64,000 bases of DNA from Algorimicrobium algoritergicola (GTDB taxonomy: Bacteria; Bacteroidota; Bacteroidia; Flavobacteriales; Flavobacteriaceae). The notes under the pieces are model-generated. The model saw nothing but the letters and a program-made list of their open reading frames with translations. It ran no database searches and was not told the origin of the DNA. How positions within the stretch are numbered: position 1 is the stretch's first letter; each line of letters begins with the position of its first letter. The stretch is taken from contig NZ_VSKL01000005.1 of the NCBI RefSeq assembly GCF_008086165.1, positions 186,001 to 250,000 on the forward strand, written 5' to 3'. This document shows, one piece after another, positions 16,814 through 25,935 of this stretch. The position numbers and the translations under genes are program-made.

Positions 16814-17572
16814 TTATTTTTTAGCTGTATAGCCTAAATCTGGTCTCATACGTCCTGTTTTTACTTCATATTTTTCTAGAAGCACATAGATATCAGCAAA
16901 TAGTTTTGCACCTTCATTTCCTAAAAGTGAGTTGTTTTCGGTGGATGTTTTGGAATAGGTCTGCTCATCTTTTGCAGAAATACTAGCTATGTAATACTCT
17001 CCCATAGTACCAAATCCACTTCTATAAATTCTATAGTATTCTTTCGAATTCTTTTTTTCATAGAGAGCTTTTATTTCCTTAATTTTTTCATACAGTGCTT
17101 GCTCGTTTGCAGGCGTTACATGAAAATAATGCCATTTCCGGTAATTTTGTTCGGGCGTATTGGTTGTTAAACCATTTGGCATATAGGATAAATCCTTCAT
17201 TAGATAAAGAATATAATCGCCATGTTTATCATAGCACGTATCGAAGTTTTCAAAAATGGCTTGGAAATTTTTTTCTCCCATTTTTTCCATTAAAGGAGCC
17301 AAAGGGTTCTTGTCTAAATCTGCCATGTTTGCTATTGGCATGATATTTAAATACATGCCATCATCTGTGCGAGCAGTTACCCAATCTGAATTTTTCAAAT
17401 CATGCTTTTTACAAGCTGCTATAAAATCTTGTGTTATTTGCTCATAATTTGTCTGTTTGCTGGGTTTTACCTGATCAGCATGAATCCAATAAGCTTGGTT
17501 TTGAGCCGTTAATACTACAGGAGTCAGCATGCATATGATTAATAGCAACGTAATTGTTTTAATTGTTTTCAT
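16814..17572 (-). CDS. Secreted protein with two repeated alpha-beta domains, unknown function
   Basis: This 252-residue protein has an N-terminal signal peptide ending near residue 23 (TPVVLTAQ). The mature part seems to contain two related halves. Each has a strand (YWIHADQVKP / HYFHVTPANE), a helix-rich middle, a further strand (DGMYLNIMPIAN / GEYYIASISAK) and a closing helix. This spacing suggests a duplicated dimeric alpha-beta barrel. It is 27 bp downstream of the 17600-18337 gene, which has the same overall architecture although sequence identity looks low. No named family or active-site residue can be assigned. Confidence 0.65.
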   Translation of the reverse strand: MKTIKTITLLLIICMLTPVVLTAQNQAYWIHADQVKPSKQTNYEQITQDFIAACKKHDLKNSDWVTARTDDGMYLNIMPIANMADLDKNPLAPLMEKMGEKNFQAIFENFDTCYDKHGDYILYLMKDLSYMPNGLTTNTPEQNYRKWHYFHVTPANEQALYEKIKEIKALYEKKNSKEYYRIYRSGFGTMGEYYIASISAKDEQTYSKTSTENNSLLGNEGAKLFADIYVLLEKYEVKTGRMRPDLGYTAKK

Positions 17573-17599
17573 AATTGTAAGTTTTAAGTTAGTTGATTA

Positions 17600-18337
17600 T
17601 TATTCCATGCTTAATTCCTTTTCTAGCATAAAAGTGTAGCTCCAAATATCTTTTACGGATTCTCTAAATTTCTCTCGCGTTTCTAAAGTTTTTTTCTCAC
17701 CATGAACACTTTCATAAACCTTCCATACATTGTCTTCATTCATATCCATTGCAGCAAAATCTTTATAGGGTGTTGAAACAAAATAATTAGCTCCCTCGCC
17801 TCCCATTACTCGGTACCAATAGCCTCTTTTGTCTCCTTCTTTAGATGATATGGCAGAAGTGACCTCTTTTATAATTTTATTAAATGTAAAGTCGTCCTCA
17901 ACCTCAAAGTTTGTTACCCAAACAATAGTCGCATCGCCAAAAGGGGCTTTTCGGCTCATTTGTGGCCAAGATCTCGTTGTATTAAATTCTGAACTTTCAA
18001 TGAAAGGCATTATCGACTCTAGGGCAACGTTACGACATGTATTTCCTGCTGCGTCTACCTTGCTCATTTCAGCCCAGTTTGCCATGTTATCTGTAAGTAC
18101 ATACACATTTCCTTTACCTTGCAAACGGTGCCATACATTCCATTTCTCGGTTCCGTTATTGTCTTGATAGCATTTATTCCATTTTTTGACACCATCGGTA
18201 AAATTGTTGTCTTGCCCAAACTTAACCGTGAATTCGGTTAGGTTCATAATAAAGCTTTCTTGTTCTTGAGCGTTTGTAGAACAAGGGATTAGTAATAGCA
18301 AAGTGGCTAATACCATAATTGATTTAATAGTTTTCAT
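17600..18337 (-). CDS. Secreted protein with two repeated alpha-beta domains, unknown function
   Basis: This 245-residue protein has a signal peptide (MKTIKSIMVLATLLLLIPCSTNAQ). Two halves of ~100 residues look alike. Each has an aromatic-rich strand (KWNVWHRLQGKGNVYVLTD / GYWYRVMGGEGANYFVSTP) followed by a short helix (NMANWAEMSKV / YKDFAAMDMNE). This matches the pattern of its downstream neighbour (16814-17572), so the pair probably arose by duplication. No family is recognised. It is the first gene of the minus-strand accessory run and lies 143 bp from the LytTR response-regulator stop, which leaves room for a promoter. Confidence 0.65.
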   Translation of the reverse strand: MKTIKSIMVLATLLLLIPCSTNAQEQESFIMNLTEFTVKFGQDNNFTDGVKKWNKCYQDNNGTEKWNVWHRLQGKGNVYVLTDNMANWAEMSKVDAAGNTCRNVALESIMPFIESSEFNTTRSWPQMSRKAPFGDATIVWVTNFEVEDDFTFNKIIKEVTSAISSKEGDKRGYWYRVMGGEGANYFVSTPYKDFAAMDMNEDNVWKVYESVHGEKKTLETREKFRESVKDIWSYTFMLEKELSME

Positions 18338-18479
18338 GATTACTAGTTTTAAAAGATTAATTAATAGCGTAACACATTTCGTGTTGCTCTAAATAACTGA
18401 TAATCAAAGAAAATGGCAAGTGTGTTAGGATGAGGATATCCTGTGTCTGTCCGAAAGTAGTATTTTATTTATCCGCACT

Positions 18480-19223
18480 TTAAATAGTATGTAACCTATT
18501 GAGTAGTTCTTCTTTTAAGCTCTTGCTCAATGGAATAGCCTTTTTTGAAATAACAACGTGACTGGTTGCTATTTCATCAATATGAGAGATATTTACAATA
18601 AAGGATCTGTGAATTCGTAAGAAGAGATTGGTTGGTAATTTTTCGTCCAAATCTTTTAAAGTCATTACCAGTAGGTATTCTTTTGTCTTGGAATAGATGC
18701 GGCAATAATTACGTTCTGCTTCAATATATAGTATATTACAAATTGCGACTTTTACCATTTTATCATGGTGTCTTACAAATATGCAGTCGCTTAATACAAA
18801 TGGAGCCAGATCATTTTTAGGGTCGCTTTTTACTAATAATTCATCCTTTTGTATGTTGTTTATGGTAAGTTCAATAGCGTGTTGTAAATCTAATTTTTTA
18901 AATGGTTTAGAAATAAAAGCATGCGGATTAGTAGTTTTAGCTTTTGCAAAATGTGCATCGTCTGTATTGGCAGTCAAGTAAATGATGGGGATGTTATAAT
19001 CTTGTTGCATGATTTGAGCCATTTCAATGCCATCAATACTACCTTTTAATTGAATGTCTAATAATAATATATCTGGTTTGTTTTCTTTTATGTGAATAAG
19101 TGCTTCTTCGCCTCGCGGTATAATTCCCGTTACTTCATAACCTAAATTGGTGAGTTGTAATGAAATATTAGCAGCAATAATCATTTCATCTTCAACAATT
19201 AATATTTTTATAGGTTGTTCCAT
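18480..19223 (-). CDS. LytTR-type response regulator
   Basis: This 247-residue protein has an N-terminal receiver domain with EDE (residues ~11-13), a phosphoacceptor Asp in ILLLDIQLKG (~56), a conserved Thr (YLTANTDD) and Lys (FISKPFKK). A C-terminal LytTR DNA-binding domain occupies about residues 140-245 and has the family strands VAICNILYIEAERNYCRIY, LKDLDEKLP and FLRIHRSFIVNISHI. LytTR regulators bind direct repeats, often upstream of envelope or secretion genes. The start codon overlaps the stop of the upstream histidine kinase by one base, so the two are translationally coupled. Confidence 0.95.
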   Translation of the reverse strand: MEQPIKILIVEDEMIIAANISLQLTNLGYEVTGIIPRGEEALIHIKENKPDILLLDIQLKGSIDGIEMAQIMQQDYNIPIIYLTANTDDAHFAKAKTTNPHAFISKPFKKLDLQHAIELTINNIQKDELLVKSDPKNDLAPFVLSDCIFVRHHDKMVKVAICNILYIEAERNYCRIYSKTKEYLLVMTLKDLDEKLPTNLFLRIHRSFIVNISHIDEIATSHVVISKKAIPLSKSLKEELLNRLHTI

Positions 19224-21166
19224 TAAGCTGCTTTTTGGTGTTTAAATTGAAATGAAACGGAGGTCCCTTTTTCTCCATCTTCCTGCATGGTTCCGTTTAA
19301 TTGTTGGGTTAATAGTTGAATAAGTTGCGACCCAAAACCGGTGCCTTTTGGTGCAAGGCCTAATACTTTTCCAATGCCATTATCGGTGACTTTTAAATGC
19401 AGAATTTCATTTGTTTTTTGTTCTAACTGAATGGATATTTTTCCAGTTTCGGTATTCGGAAACGCATATTTTATGGCATTGGTTAATAGCTCATTCACAA
19501 TTAATCCAATAGGAACTGCTGTGTCCACATCCAATTCCAATTGCTCCATGGCACATTCTATTTTAATTTTGTTTTCAGCGTTAAATGAATCTAAAATACC
19601 ATCACTCAAATTCAAGAAATAGTCCTTCATTTCTATAGAACCTAAATTGGTGCCTTGATAGAGCTTCTGATGAATAATTCCCATGGATTGCACCCGATTT
19701 TGACTCGCAATCATAGCGTCCTTTGTGGCAGAATCTTCCAATTGAGCCGATTGTAAAGCAATCAGGCTTTTTACCATTTCTAGGTTGTTTTTTACCCGAT
19801 GATGAATTTCTTTTAGTAGCAATTCATTCTGATTGTTTTTGGTATCCAATTCGGCATTTAAGACTTGTAAAGCCTGCCGTTTTTTCCGAATGTTTCTAAA
19901 ACTTAAAACCATACCTAATAAACTTAATGCTAGAATAGTTCCAATAGTAATGTAAAGGATTTGTGTTCTTTCTTGTTGGGCAATTTGAGTATTTTGAGCG
20001 GTAATGGTTTGATCTTTCTTTTCGGTTTCAAACTGCGTCATTAATTCGGACATGGTTTTATCACTCTCTATTTTTGCCGTACTATCACGCATAACAAGTG
20101 CCTTTTTTTGGAATTCTAATGCCAACGGATAATTTTTCAACTGTTCATAAATAGAACTTAAATGGTGATAGCCTTCTGTTAAATTGGATGCATCACCTTC
20201 AGATTCTTGTGTGGCTACTGTTTGTAATTGATATTTTAAAGCATCTTCATAGTTGCCTAATAGTAGATTAATTTCGCCAAGATTGGCTGTAATCACATAA
20301 ATAGCATTTCCATAATTAACGGATTCTGCTTTGGTTAATGCCTGCTCATAAGCCATTTTAGCTTCTTCGTAATTCCCCATGCGCTTCAAGGCATTTGCGC
20401 GATTATTTGAGAAATTTAAAACATCATAAATTGAAAAATCAAGGGATTTCGCCAAAATAAGGGCTTCATCATAATAACCAAATGATGCTTCACTATTACC
20501 CATAGCTATTTGTGTATCTCCAGCTGCAGTGTAAGCATAAGCCAGTTCAACTTCCAAATTGTTTTCTTTACACAGGGCAATTGTTTTTAATGCATATTCG
20601 TAGGCTTCTTCATGCCTGCCTTGTTTGGTTAAATCTTCTGAAATCCGGTTATAAGCACCAGCAATTCCCAATTTATCATCTATAGACTCCATGAGTTTTA
20701 GAGCTTTCAGGTCAACCTTTAAAGCGTCTTCAATATTGCCTTGCCGCTTATGAACCCAACCAATTTTAAAATAGGTGGTAGCTTGGCCTTTTTTATCATC
20801 AATATCTGTATAACCTTTTAAAGCTTTATCAAAATTGATGGATGCTGAATCTAATTCCAATAGATTCGCATGCATGCGACCTTGCATTTCATAAAATTTT
20901 GGCTGCCAGTTTTTATTGTTAAATTCTTCTGATAATTGAACACCTTTTCTAGCATAAGTTTTAGCTAGATTTAAATCTGATTGGAAAGCAACAGCAACAA
21001 TGTTGTCAAGTATTTCTAACTTTTTTTCTTGATTTTTCTCAAGATTAAGTACCACAGAAAGACTATCTATAGTTTTATTCGAATTGTTTTGGGCTGAAAT
21101 ATTTTGGACGTAGCAAAGCATAACTACCAGAAAGAGCGTAGCAATGGATGGTGTTTTTTTAATCAT
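19223..21166 (-). CDS. TPR-containing sensor histidine kinase (HisKA_2 type)
   Basis: This 647-residue protein has a signal peptide or first anchor (IATLFLVVMLCYVQNISAQ). At least seven tetratricopeptide repeats follow (residues ~60-370), for example YFKIGWVHKRQGNIEDALK and LGEINLLLGNYEDALKY. After a Gln-rich coiled-coil comes one membrane helix (LYITIGTILALSLLGMVLSF, ~405-425) and a cytosolic HisKA_2 core: EIHHRVKNNLEMVKSLIALQ (phospho-His), N-box NELLTNAIKYAF, and DNGIG with a G-rich GTGFGSQL lid. The periplasmic TPR array probably senses a protein or peptide partner. It is coupled to the LytTR regulator; the target genes are unknown. Confidence 0.94.
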   Translation of the reverse strand: MIKKTPSIATLFLVVMLCYVQNISAQNNSNKTIDSLSVVLNLEKNQEKKLEILDNIVAVAFQSDLNLAKTYARKGVQLSEEFNNKNWQPKFYEMQGRMHANLLELDSASINFDKALKGYTDIDDKKGQATTYFKIGWVHKRQGNIEDALKVDLKALKLMESIDDKLGIAGAYNRISEDLTKQGRHEEAYEYALKTIALCKENNLEVELAYAYTAAGDTQIAMGNSEASFGYYDEALILAKSLDFSIYDVLNFSNNRANALKRMGNYEEAKMAYEQALTKAESVNYGNAIYVITANLGEINLLLGNYEDALKYQLQTVATQESEGDASNLTEGYHHLSSIYEQLKNYPLALEFQKKALVMRDSTAKIESDKTMSELMTQFETEKKDQTITAQNTQIAQQERTQILYITIGTILALSLLGMVLSFRNIRKKRQALQVLNAELDTKNNQNELLLKEIHHRVKNNLEMVKSLIALQSAQLEDSATKDAMIASQNRVQSMGIIHQKLYQGTNLGSIEMKDYFLNLSDGILDSFNAENKIKIECAMEQLELDVDTAVPIGLIVNELLTNAIKYAFPNTETGKISIQLEQKTNEILHLKVTDNGIGKVLGLAPKGTGFGSQLIQLLTQQLNGTMQEDGEKGTSVSFQFKHQKAA

Positions 21167-21367
21167 AAGTCTTTTTTTTATGCTATTATTAAAGACTTGA
21201 AGGTTTATAAATGTAGTAAAAAATAATTTAGTTGGGTGTTTATGTTCTTCTAATCTTAAAAAAAAGCTCTGTATGTTTTCGGTAGATAATCAATAAAATT
21301 TGTTTTTGATCAGATTAATAAGCGCGTTTTTGTACATTTAACCCGCTATTAATTAATAAATCATAAA

Positions 21368-22378
21368 ATGAAAAAAACATTACTTTTAATATCAACAGTC
21401 GTAACTTCTATTGGTTTCGCACAATCACCAATTAATGATTTCTTTAGTATTCCGATGTCTTCATATGCTCTTGTAGAATCTACACCAGCATTAGATCAAA
21501 GTGCTTCAGGTGCTGGATTGACGTGGGATTTTACAAATTTAACTTCAGTAGGTACAAATACAGATACCTATGCTGCACCAGATGCTGCACAATTAGCAAC
21601 TTATCCAGGAACAACCAATATTTCAACCATTACAACATCGGGTTCAGCGGACGAAAATAATATTTATGCTAAAGAAGAAATGTCTGGCGCTTTTTCTTTT
21701 ACAGGTGTTTCAGCTGCAGGGTTTGAATTAAATTATGATGATAATAATGCGCTTTTGGGAACATTTCCCTTAAGCTATACTAATACAACATCCGATGCTG
21801 TAGCTGGTAGCTTTTCAAGCGATGCTGCTTCAGGAGATTTTACAGGAACCATAACAACTACGGTTGATGCGCATGGAACTTTAAACATGAATGATGTTGG
21901 TGAAGGTGCTTACAGTGGTAATGTTACTAGACTTAAAGTTGTTCAAAATTTAACCTTAACAGTTGTTATTTTTAATGGAACAGTTAATCAAACATCCTAT
22001 TACTATTATGATAATAGTAACGGGAATCTTGTTTTTAGATCTAATACCGCGGAAATAGTGTTTGCTTTTGCAGGTATTAATGAAACGGTTACGCTTATGG
22101 AAAGTTTCTTAACCAATCCATTATCTACACCAACAAATGCTTTGGTTGCTAATGAATTTCGAGTGGTTCCAAACCCGGTGAATAATGTTTTAAACATTTC
22201 TTATAATGCACCAAATGCAATTCAATCTATTCGTGTTTCAGATATAAATGGACGCGTTATTTTAAGTTCTGTTGGGGCTTCGAAATCTATGGATGTATCT
22301 GGTTTACATAGCGGACTTTATATTGTAGCTGTTCAAACGAAAGGAGGACTTATGACGAAGAAGTTTCTGAAGAAATAA
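21368..22378 (+). CDS. Secreted T9SS type A sorting-domain protein
   Basis: This 336-residue protein has a signal peptide (MKKTLLLISTVVTSIGFAQ) and a C-terminal ~75-residue type A sorting domain: FRVVPNPVNNVLNISY, IRVSDINGRVIL, HSGLYIVAVQT, and a terminal KKFLKK. The body (residues ~20-255) is low in Cys and rich in Ser, Thr, Ala and Asn, probably a beta-rich fold. It contains QSASGAGLTWDFTNL, a phrase often seen near the start of such flavobacterial proteins. No enzyme motif is visible. It is monocistronic in appearance, with a 125-bp gap before sucC. Confidence 0.85.
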   Translation: MKKTLLLISTVVTSIGFAQSPINDFFSIPMSSYALVESTPALDQSASGAGLTWDFTNLTSVGTNTDTYAAPDAAQLATYPGTTNISTITTSGSADENNIYAKEEMSGAFSFTGVSAAGFELNYDDNNALLGTFPLSYTNTTSDAVAGSFSSDAASGDFTGTITTTVDAHGTLNMNDVGEGAYSGNVTRLKVVQNLTLTVVIFNGTVNQTSYYYYDNSNGNLVFRSNTAEIVFAFAGINETVTLMESFLTNPLSTPTNALVANEFRVVPNPVNNVLNISYNAPNAIQSIRVSDINGRVILSSVGASKSMDVSGLHSGLYIVAVQTKGGLMTKKFLKK

Positions 22379-22414
22379 ATTTTTAATCAATCTGAAAACA
22401 ACTTTTAAAAATTA

Positions 22415-22445
22415 TTGGTTAAAAGCGTTAGGTTGATTACTTTTG
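22415..22445 (+). promoter_or_regulatory. Bacteroidota-type promoter of sucC
   Basis: A TTG at 22415-22417 and TACTTTTG at 22438-22445 are separated by 20 bp. This fits the Bacteroidota consensus (TTG near -33, TAnnTTTG near -7). The ATG of sucC follows at 22504, giving a leader of about 50 bases. It is assigned by pattern only. Confidence 0.6.
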
Positions 22446-22503
22446 TGCAACTAAAAATTTAATGATTTTCTCTTGGTGAGAAAACTACAAACGAATTTAT
22501 AAG

Positions 22504-23697
22504 ATGAATTTACACGAATATCAAGGAAAAGAAATGTTAAGTAGTTTTGGTGTACGTATCCAGCGTGGTATTGTAGCTCAAAATGCTCAAGAAGCTGTTG
22601 CAGCTGCCAAAAAACTAACAGAAGATACTGGTACTGGCTGGCACGTTATTAAAGCCCAAGTTCATGCTGGTGGACGTGGTAAAGGTGGTGGTGTGAAAAT
22701 TGCAAAAAGCCTTGAAGAGGTTGAAAGAATTGCAGGTGAAATCATCGGAATGGATTTAGTAACCCCGCAAACGTCTGCTGAAGGTAAGCGTGTTCATCAA
22801 GTATTGGTTGCCGAAGATGTTTATTATCCTGGTGATAATGAACCTGAAGAATATTATATGTCTGTTTTATTAAATCGTGCTACTGGTCGTAACATGATTA
22901 TGTATTCTACGGAAGGTGGAATGGATATTGAAACAGTTGCCGAAGAAACGCCACATTTAATTTTTACTGAAGAAATTGATCCTTCTGTTGGAATTATGCC
23001 TTTTCAAGCTCGTAAAATTGCTTTTAATTTAGGACTGTCTGGTTTAGCTTTTAAAGAAATGACCAAATTCGTAACGGCATTATATACGGCTTATGATAAG
23101 TCTGATTCTTCATTATTTGAAATTAACCCAGTGTTAAAAACAAGTGATGACAAAATTATGGCTGTTGATGCGAAGGTAACAATGGATGAAAATGCATTAT
23201 ACCGTCATAAAGACTATGCCGCTTTACGCGATTTACGTGAAGAAAATGCTATTGAAGTAGAAGCTAAAGAAGCTGGACTAAACTATGTGGATCTTGACGG
23301 AAACGTTGGTTGTATGGTAAATGGTGCAGGACTTGCTATGGCAACTATGGATTTAATTAAGCAAGCAGGTGGTGAGCCAGCTAACTTTTTAGATGTTGGT
23401 GGTACAGCTGATGCTGCTCGTGTAGAAATGGCTTTCGAGTTAATTTTAAGAGATCCAAACGTAAAAGCAATCTTGATTAACATCTTTGGTGGTATTGTAC
23501 GTTGTGATCGTGTTGCTCAAGGTGTTATTGATGCATACAAAAGCATGGGTAATATTGAAGTGCCAATTATTGTGCGCCTTCAAGGTACCAATGCGGATAT
23601 TGCAAAAGAGTTGATTGATAATTCAGGGTTAGCCGTTATGAGTGCTACAGAATTTCAAGAAGCTGCAGATAAAGTACATGAAGTATTATCAAAATAA
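22504..23697 (+). CDS. sucC: Succinate-CoA ligase, ADP-forming, beta subunit
   Basis: This 397-residue protein of standard length opens [12 protein letters not shown] and has the ATP-grasp glycine loop [15 protein letters not shown] (residues ~51-65). The metal-binding Glu/Asn of SLFEINPV are present, and the C-terminal CoA-ligase domain carries the characteristic [10 protein letters not shown] and [11 protein letters not shown]. It converts succinyl-CoA to succinate with nucleotide phosphorylation in the TCA cycle, acting with SucD. The alpha-subunit gene is not adjacent here. A TAnnTTTG promoter lies upstream and a strong hairpin terminator follows, so sucC seems to be a single-gene unit. 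Confidence 0.98.
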   Translation: MNLHEYQGKEMLSSFGVRIQRGIVAQNAQEAVAAAKKLTEDTGTGWHVIKAQVHAGGRGKGGGVKIAKSLEEVERIAGEIIGMDLVTPQTSAEGKRVHQVLVAEDVYYPGDNEPEEYYMSVLLNRATGRNMIMYSTEGGMDIETVAEETPHLIFTEEIDPSVGIMPFQARKIAFNLGLSGLAFKEMTKFVTALYTAYDKSDSSLFEINPVLKTSDDKIMAVDAKVTMDENALYRHKDYAALRDLREENAIEVEAKEAGLNYVDLDGNVGCMVNGAGLAMATMDLIKQAGGEPANFLDVGGTADAARVEMAFELILRDPNVKAILINIFGGIVRCDRVAQGVIDAYKSMGNIEVPIIVRLQGTNADIAKELIDNSGLAVMSATEFQEAADKVHEVLSK

Positions 23698-23718
23698 TAT
23701 AGATGATATTCTAATCAT

Positions 23719-23752
23719 AAAAAAAGCTCTCAAATTATTTGGGAGCTTTTTT
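23719..23752. terminator. Bidirectional intrinsic terminator between sucC and the APS reductase gene
   Basis: AAAAAAAGCTCTCAAA and TTTGGGAGCTTTTTT form a stem of about 14 bp around a TTAT loop, with one G-U wobble and T-runs on both sides. It lies 21 bp after the sucC stop and 3 bp before the end of the convergent minus-strand gene, so it can end transcription from either direction. Confidence 0.85.
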
Positions 23753-23755
23753 AGT

Positions 23756-24454
23756 TTATAGATGTAAACCACATTCGGTTTTCGGATTGTTATTCCATCG
23801 GCCGTTTCTGTCGTCTCCAGGAACTGTACAATGTTCGCATCCAATGGAGTTATAGCCTTTTGCTACTAACGGATGAAATGGTAATTGGTTTTCTTTAATA
23901 TAGGCATCCCGAGCTTCTTTAGATATATCTAATAAGGGATAGAATTTTAAAATGCTTCCGCGTTGTTCAAAAATATCTAAACTCGCACGATGATCACTTT
24001 GCCATTCCATTAAACCAGAAACCCAAATATTAAAATGTTTCTTAATAGATTCTAATGGTTGTACCTTATTAATAGAGCAACAAAAATCAGGATTCTTTTT
24101 CCATGTTTCGTCTTGCGTTGTAAAAGCATGTTCCTCTTTTAATGCTCTAATAGATGTTACGTTTAGTCCATATAAATCTGTTAGCTTTTTCTTATATTTT
24201 ATCGTGTCATCAAAGTGATAACCTGTATCAATGAAAAATACATGTTGCTCTTTATTAACATCAGAAACTAATTTTAGAAGAAACGCAGATGTCGCCGCAA
24301 AAGAACTGGTTAGCATAATTTCTTCTACATTAAAGTCAGTATATAAAGTTTCAATCCTCTGGCAAGGTGTTAAAAGCTTATATTTTTTATTGAGACGTGC
24401 AATGTCTTTCTTCGATAACTGTAAATTGGGAAGCGTAGTAGGTGGTTGAAACAT
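23756..24454 (-). CDS. cysH: Assimilatory adenylyl-sulfate (APS/PAPS) reductase
   Basis: This 232-residue protein is of the PAPS reductase/CysH family. It has an adenylate-binding loop (TSSFAATSAFLLKL), the conserved strand HVFFIDTGYHFDDTI, and a Cys set for an iron-sulfur cluster: FCCSINK (CC pair) and IGCEHCTVPGD (CxxC). The C-terminal ECGLHL holds the catalytic Cys. The CC...CxxC pattern is that of the [4Fe-4S] APS-reducing type rather than E. coli PAPS reductase. It makes sulfite for cysteine synthesis. No other sulfate-assimilation gene is adjacent. Confidence 0.93.
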   Translation of the reverse strand: MFQPPTTLPNLQLSKKDIARLNKKYKLLTPCQRIETLYTDFNVEEIMLTSSFAATSAFLLKLVSDVNKEQHVFFIDTGYHFDDTIKYKKKLTDLYGLNVTSIRALKEEHAFTTQDETWKKNPDFCCSINKVQPLESIKKHFNIWVSGLMEWQSDHRASLDIFEQRGSILKFYPLLDISKEARDAYIKENQLPFHPLVAKGYNSIGCEHCTVPGDDRNGRWNNNPKTECGLHL

Positions 24455-24521
24455 GTAATTAAGATAAATTAGTCTTATATAGCAATATTAAGACGAACTT
24501 ATCAGAGCACAAAGAAAATAC

Positions 24522-24821
24522 CTACTTTTTTTCTGTTTTTTTTATCGGATTCCTTTTAGGCGCTGTAGCTTTTACTTTTCCTGCCAATTTAGGTTTCTTA
24601 TCAGGTTTTGGGCCGCGTAAATGAATAACCAAACCATTTAAGAAATTTCGAAGAATTTGATCACCACATTCCACATAATTTGGGTGGTCTTCTTTTCTGA
24701 AAAATGCACCTAATTCACTCTTAGTAATTCTAAAATCAACGAGTTCTAAAATTTTTACAATTTCGTCATCACGTAATTGTAAGGCAACGCGTAATTTTTT
24801 AAAAATATCGTTGTTTGTCAT
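24522..24821 (-). CDS. DUF1456 (YehS-like) family protein
   Basis: This ~99-residue protein from the ATG at 24821 was chosen over an ATG seven codons upstream because AAAAGGAC sits at ribosome-binding distance. It contains two copies of the DUF1456 helical repeat: NDIFKKLRVALQLRDDEIVKILELVDFRITKSELGAFFRKEDH, then a shorter second one, QILRNFLNGLVIHLRGP, plus a basic tail rich in Lys/Pro (KKPKLAGKVKATAPKRNP). The family's function is unknown. Typical members are ~155 residues; this one is shortened at the second repeat, which is seen in other members too. Confidence 0.87.
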   Translation of the reverse strand: MTNNDIFKKLRVALQLRDDEIVKILELVDFRITKSELGAFFRKEDHPNYVECGDQILRNFLNGLVIHLRGPKPDKKPKLAGKVKATAPKRNPIKKTEKK

Positions 24822-25055
24822 GTTGTCCTTTTGTGTACTCATATAAGTCTGTTTCTAGTGTCAAATTATAAAAAATCGATGAAATGCACTTTTTATATAA
24901 TTCTTTGATTGTCAGTTGATTAATTCGTTAATTTTGAGTAAATGTAAGAAAATAACGATAAAATGCATCCAATTTTTCGACAAGTTACAATTAATCATGG
25001 ATTATCAAATAATCATTGTACGTATCTTTATACTGAAATAATTAATCTATTCCTC

Positions 25056-25460
25056 ATGCTAATAAACAGGGTTGAAAAGTTAAGTCTCCTATCTGAAATG
25101 ATTTCATTTGCTAAAAATGAAAGCGACCTAAAACCTATAGAATATAATTTTCTTTTGGCAATTGCTAGGCAACTTGATATTTCAAGAGAGGACTTCGATT
25201 ACTTAATTGAAAATCCCATTAATTATATTCACTTAAAATCGCATAGTGAACGTATTGTACAATTTCATCGTTTAGTTTTACTCATGAATATTGATGAAGA
25301 AAGTTCACCTAAAGATAAAATTAAACTTCATAACTACGGGTTACGCATGGGTTTGAGCCATGAATCTATTAATAAAGTGTTATATCTAATGGAAAGTTTC
25401 CCTAATAAAGTGGTTCCACCGGATGTGCTTATTGATATTTTTAAAGTGCAGTATAATTAG
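25056..25460 (+). CDS. TerB-like small helical protein
   Basis: The protein is about 134 residues from the ATG at 25056. The frame is open 31 codons upstream but that part is not family-like. It is all-helical: RVEKLSLLSEMISFAKNESDLKPIEYNFLLAIARQLDISREDFDYLIEN, then HSERIVQFHRLVLLMNIDEESSPKDKIKLHNYGLRMGLS. The 'lse.i.fa..d....piE..fl..ia..l.i....f..l' pattern resembles the TerB tellurite-resistance fold, which binds metals through acidic residues. Whether it binds metal here is unknown. It stands alone, transcribed away from the DUF1456 gene. Confidence 0.6.
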   Translation: MLINRVEKLSLLSEMISFAKNESDLKPIEYNFLLAIARQLDISREDFDYLIENPINYIHLKSHSERIVQFHRLVLLMNIDEESSPKDKIKLHNYGLRMGLSHESINKVLYLMESFPNKVVPPDVLIDIFKVQYN

Positions 25461-25935
25461 TTATACTTTCAGTTTTTCTTAATATTTTTTTTATCAAATT
25501 GAGTAACCTAGAATAGGTAGATAGTTTTTAAATTATTGATGCTTTATCTTCTAAATCTTCTTTGGTAGGAACGTTTAATTCCTATCTGCAATCAATGCGC
25601 TTTCAAAATCCAATTCATTTTGAATTTTCCGATTACCATTAAACTTACTAATTATTGCTGTTCCACGGCATCTTTTTATTAATGTTCCTTGTTGGCTTTT
25701 TCTTTACCATATCAATGGGTGCGAAATACAACACAATGGCTAAAGACGCAGAGAATGGTTTTGATTTATAATTATTGTTGTTATAACCGTTTTGGCATTG
25801 AATTCAAGAGGAGCATTCACACCAGTAATTGGTGAGTATGAATATTATTCGTAATAATATTTAAAAGTGATATTAGTCATATTTCAACTCAAACACCTAT
25901 CGTATATTTACGATAAACTATACCATACCAAAAAG
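25461..25935. other. Gene-poor stretch with apparently decayed coding fragments
   Basis: No intact gene is seen in 475 bp. On the plus strand a 38-codon frame from ~25665 reads FHGIFLLMFLVGFFFTISMGAK and ends at TAA after AENGFDL, like the end of a membrane protein. On the minus strand around 25655-25530 two neighbouring frames (IQNELDFESALIADRN and ELNVPTKEDLEDKAS) join across a frameshift. Both look like remnants of broken genes. The origin of either cannot be named. Confidence 0.45.
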
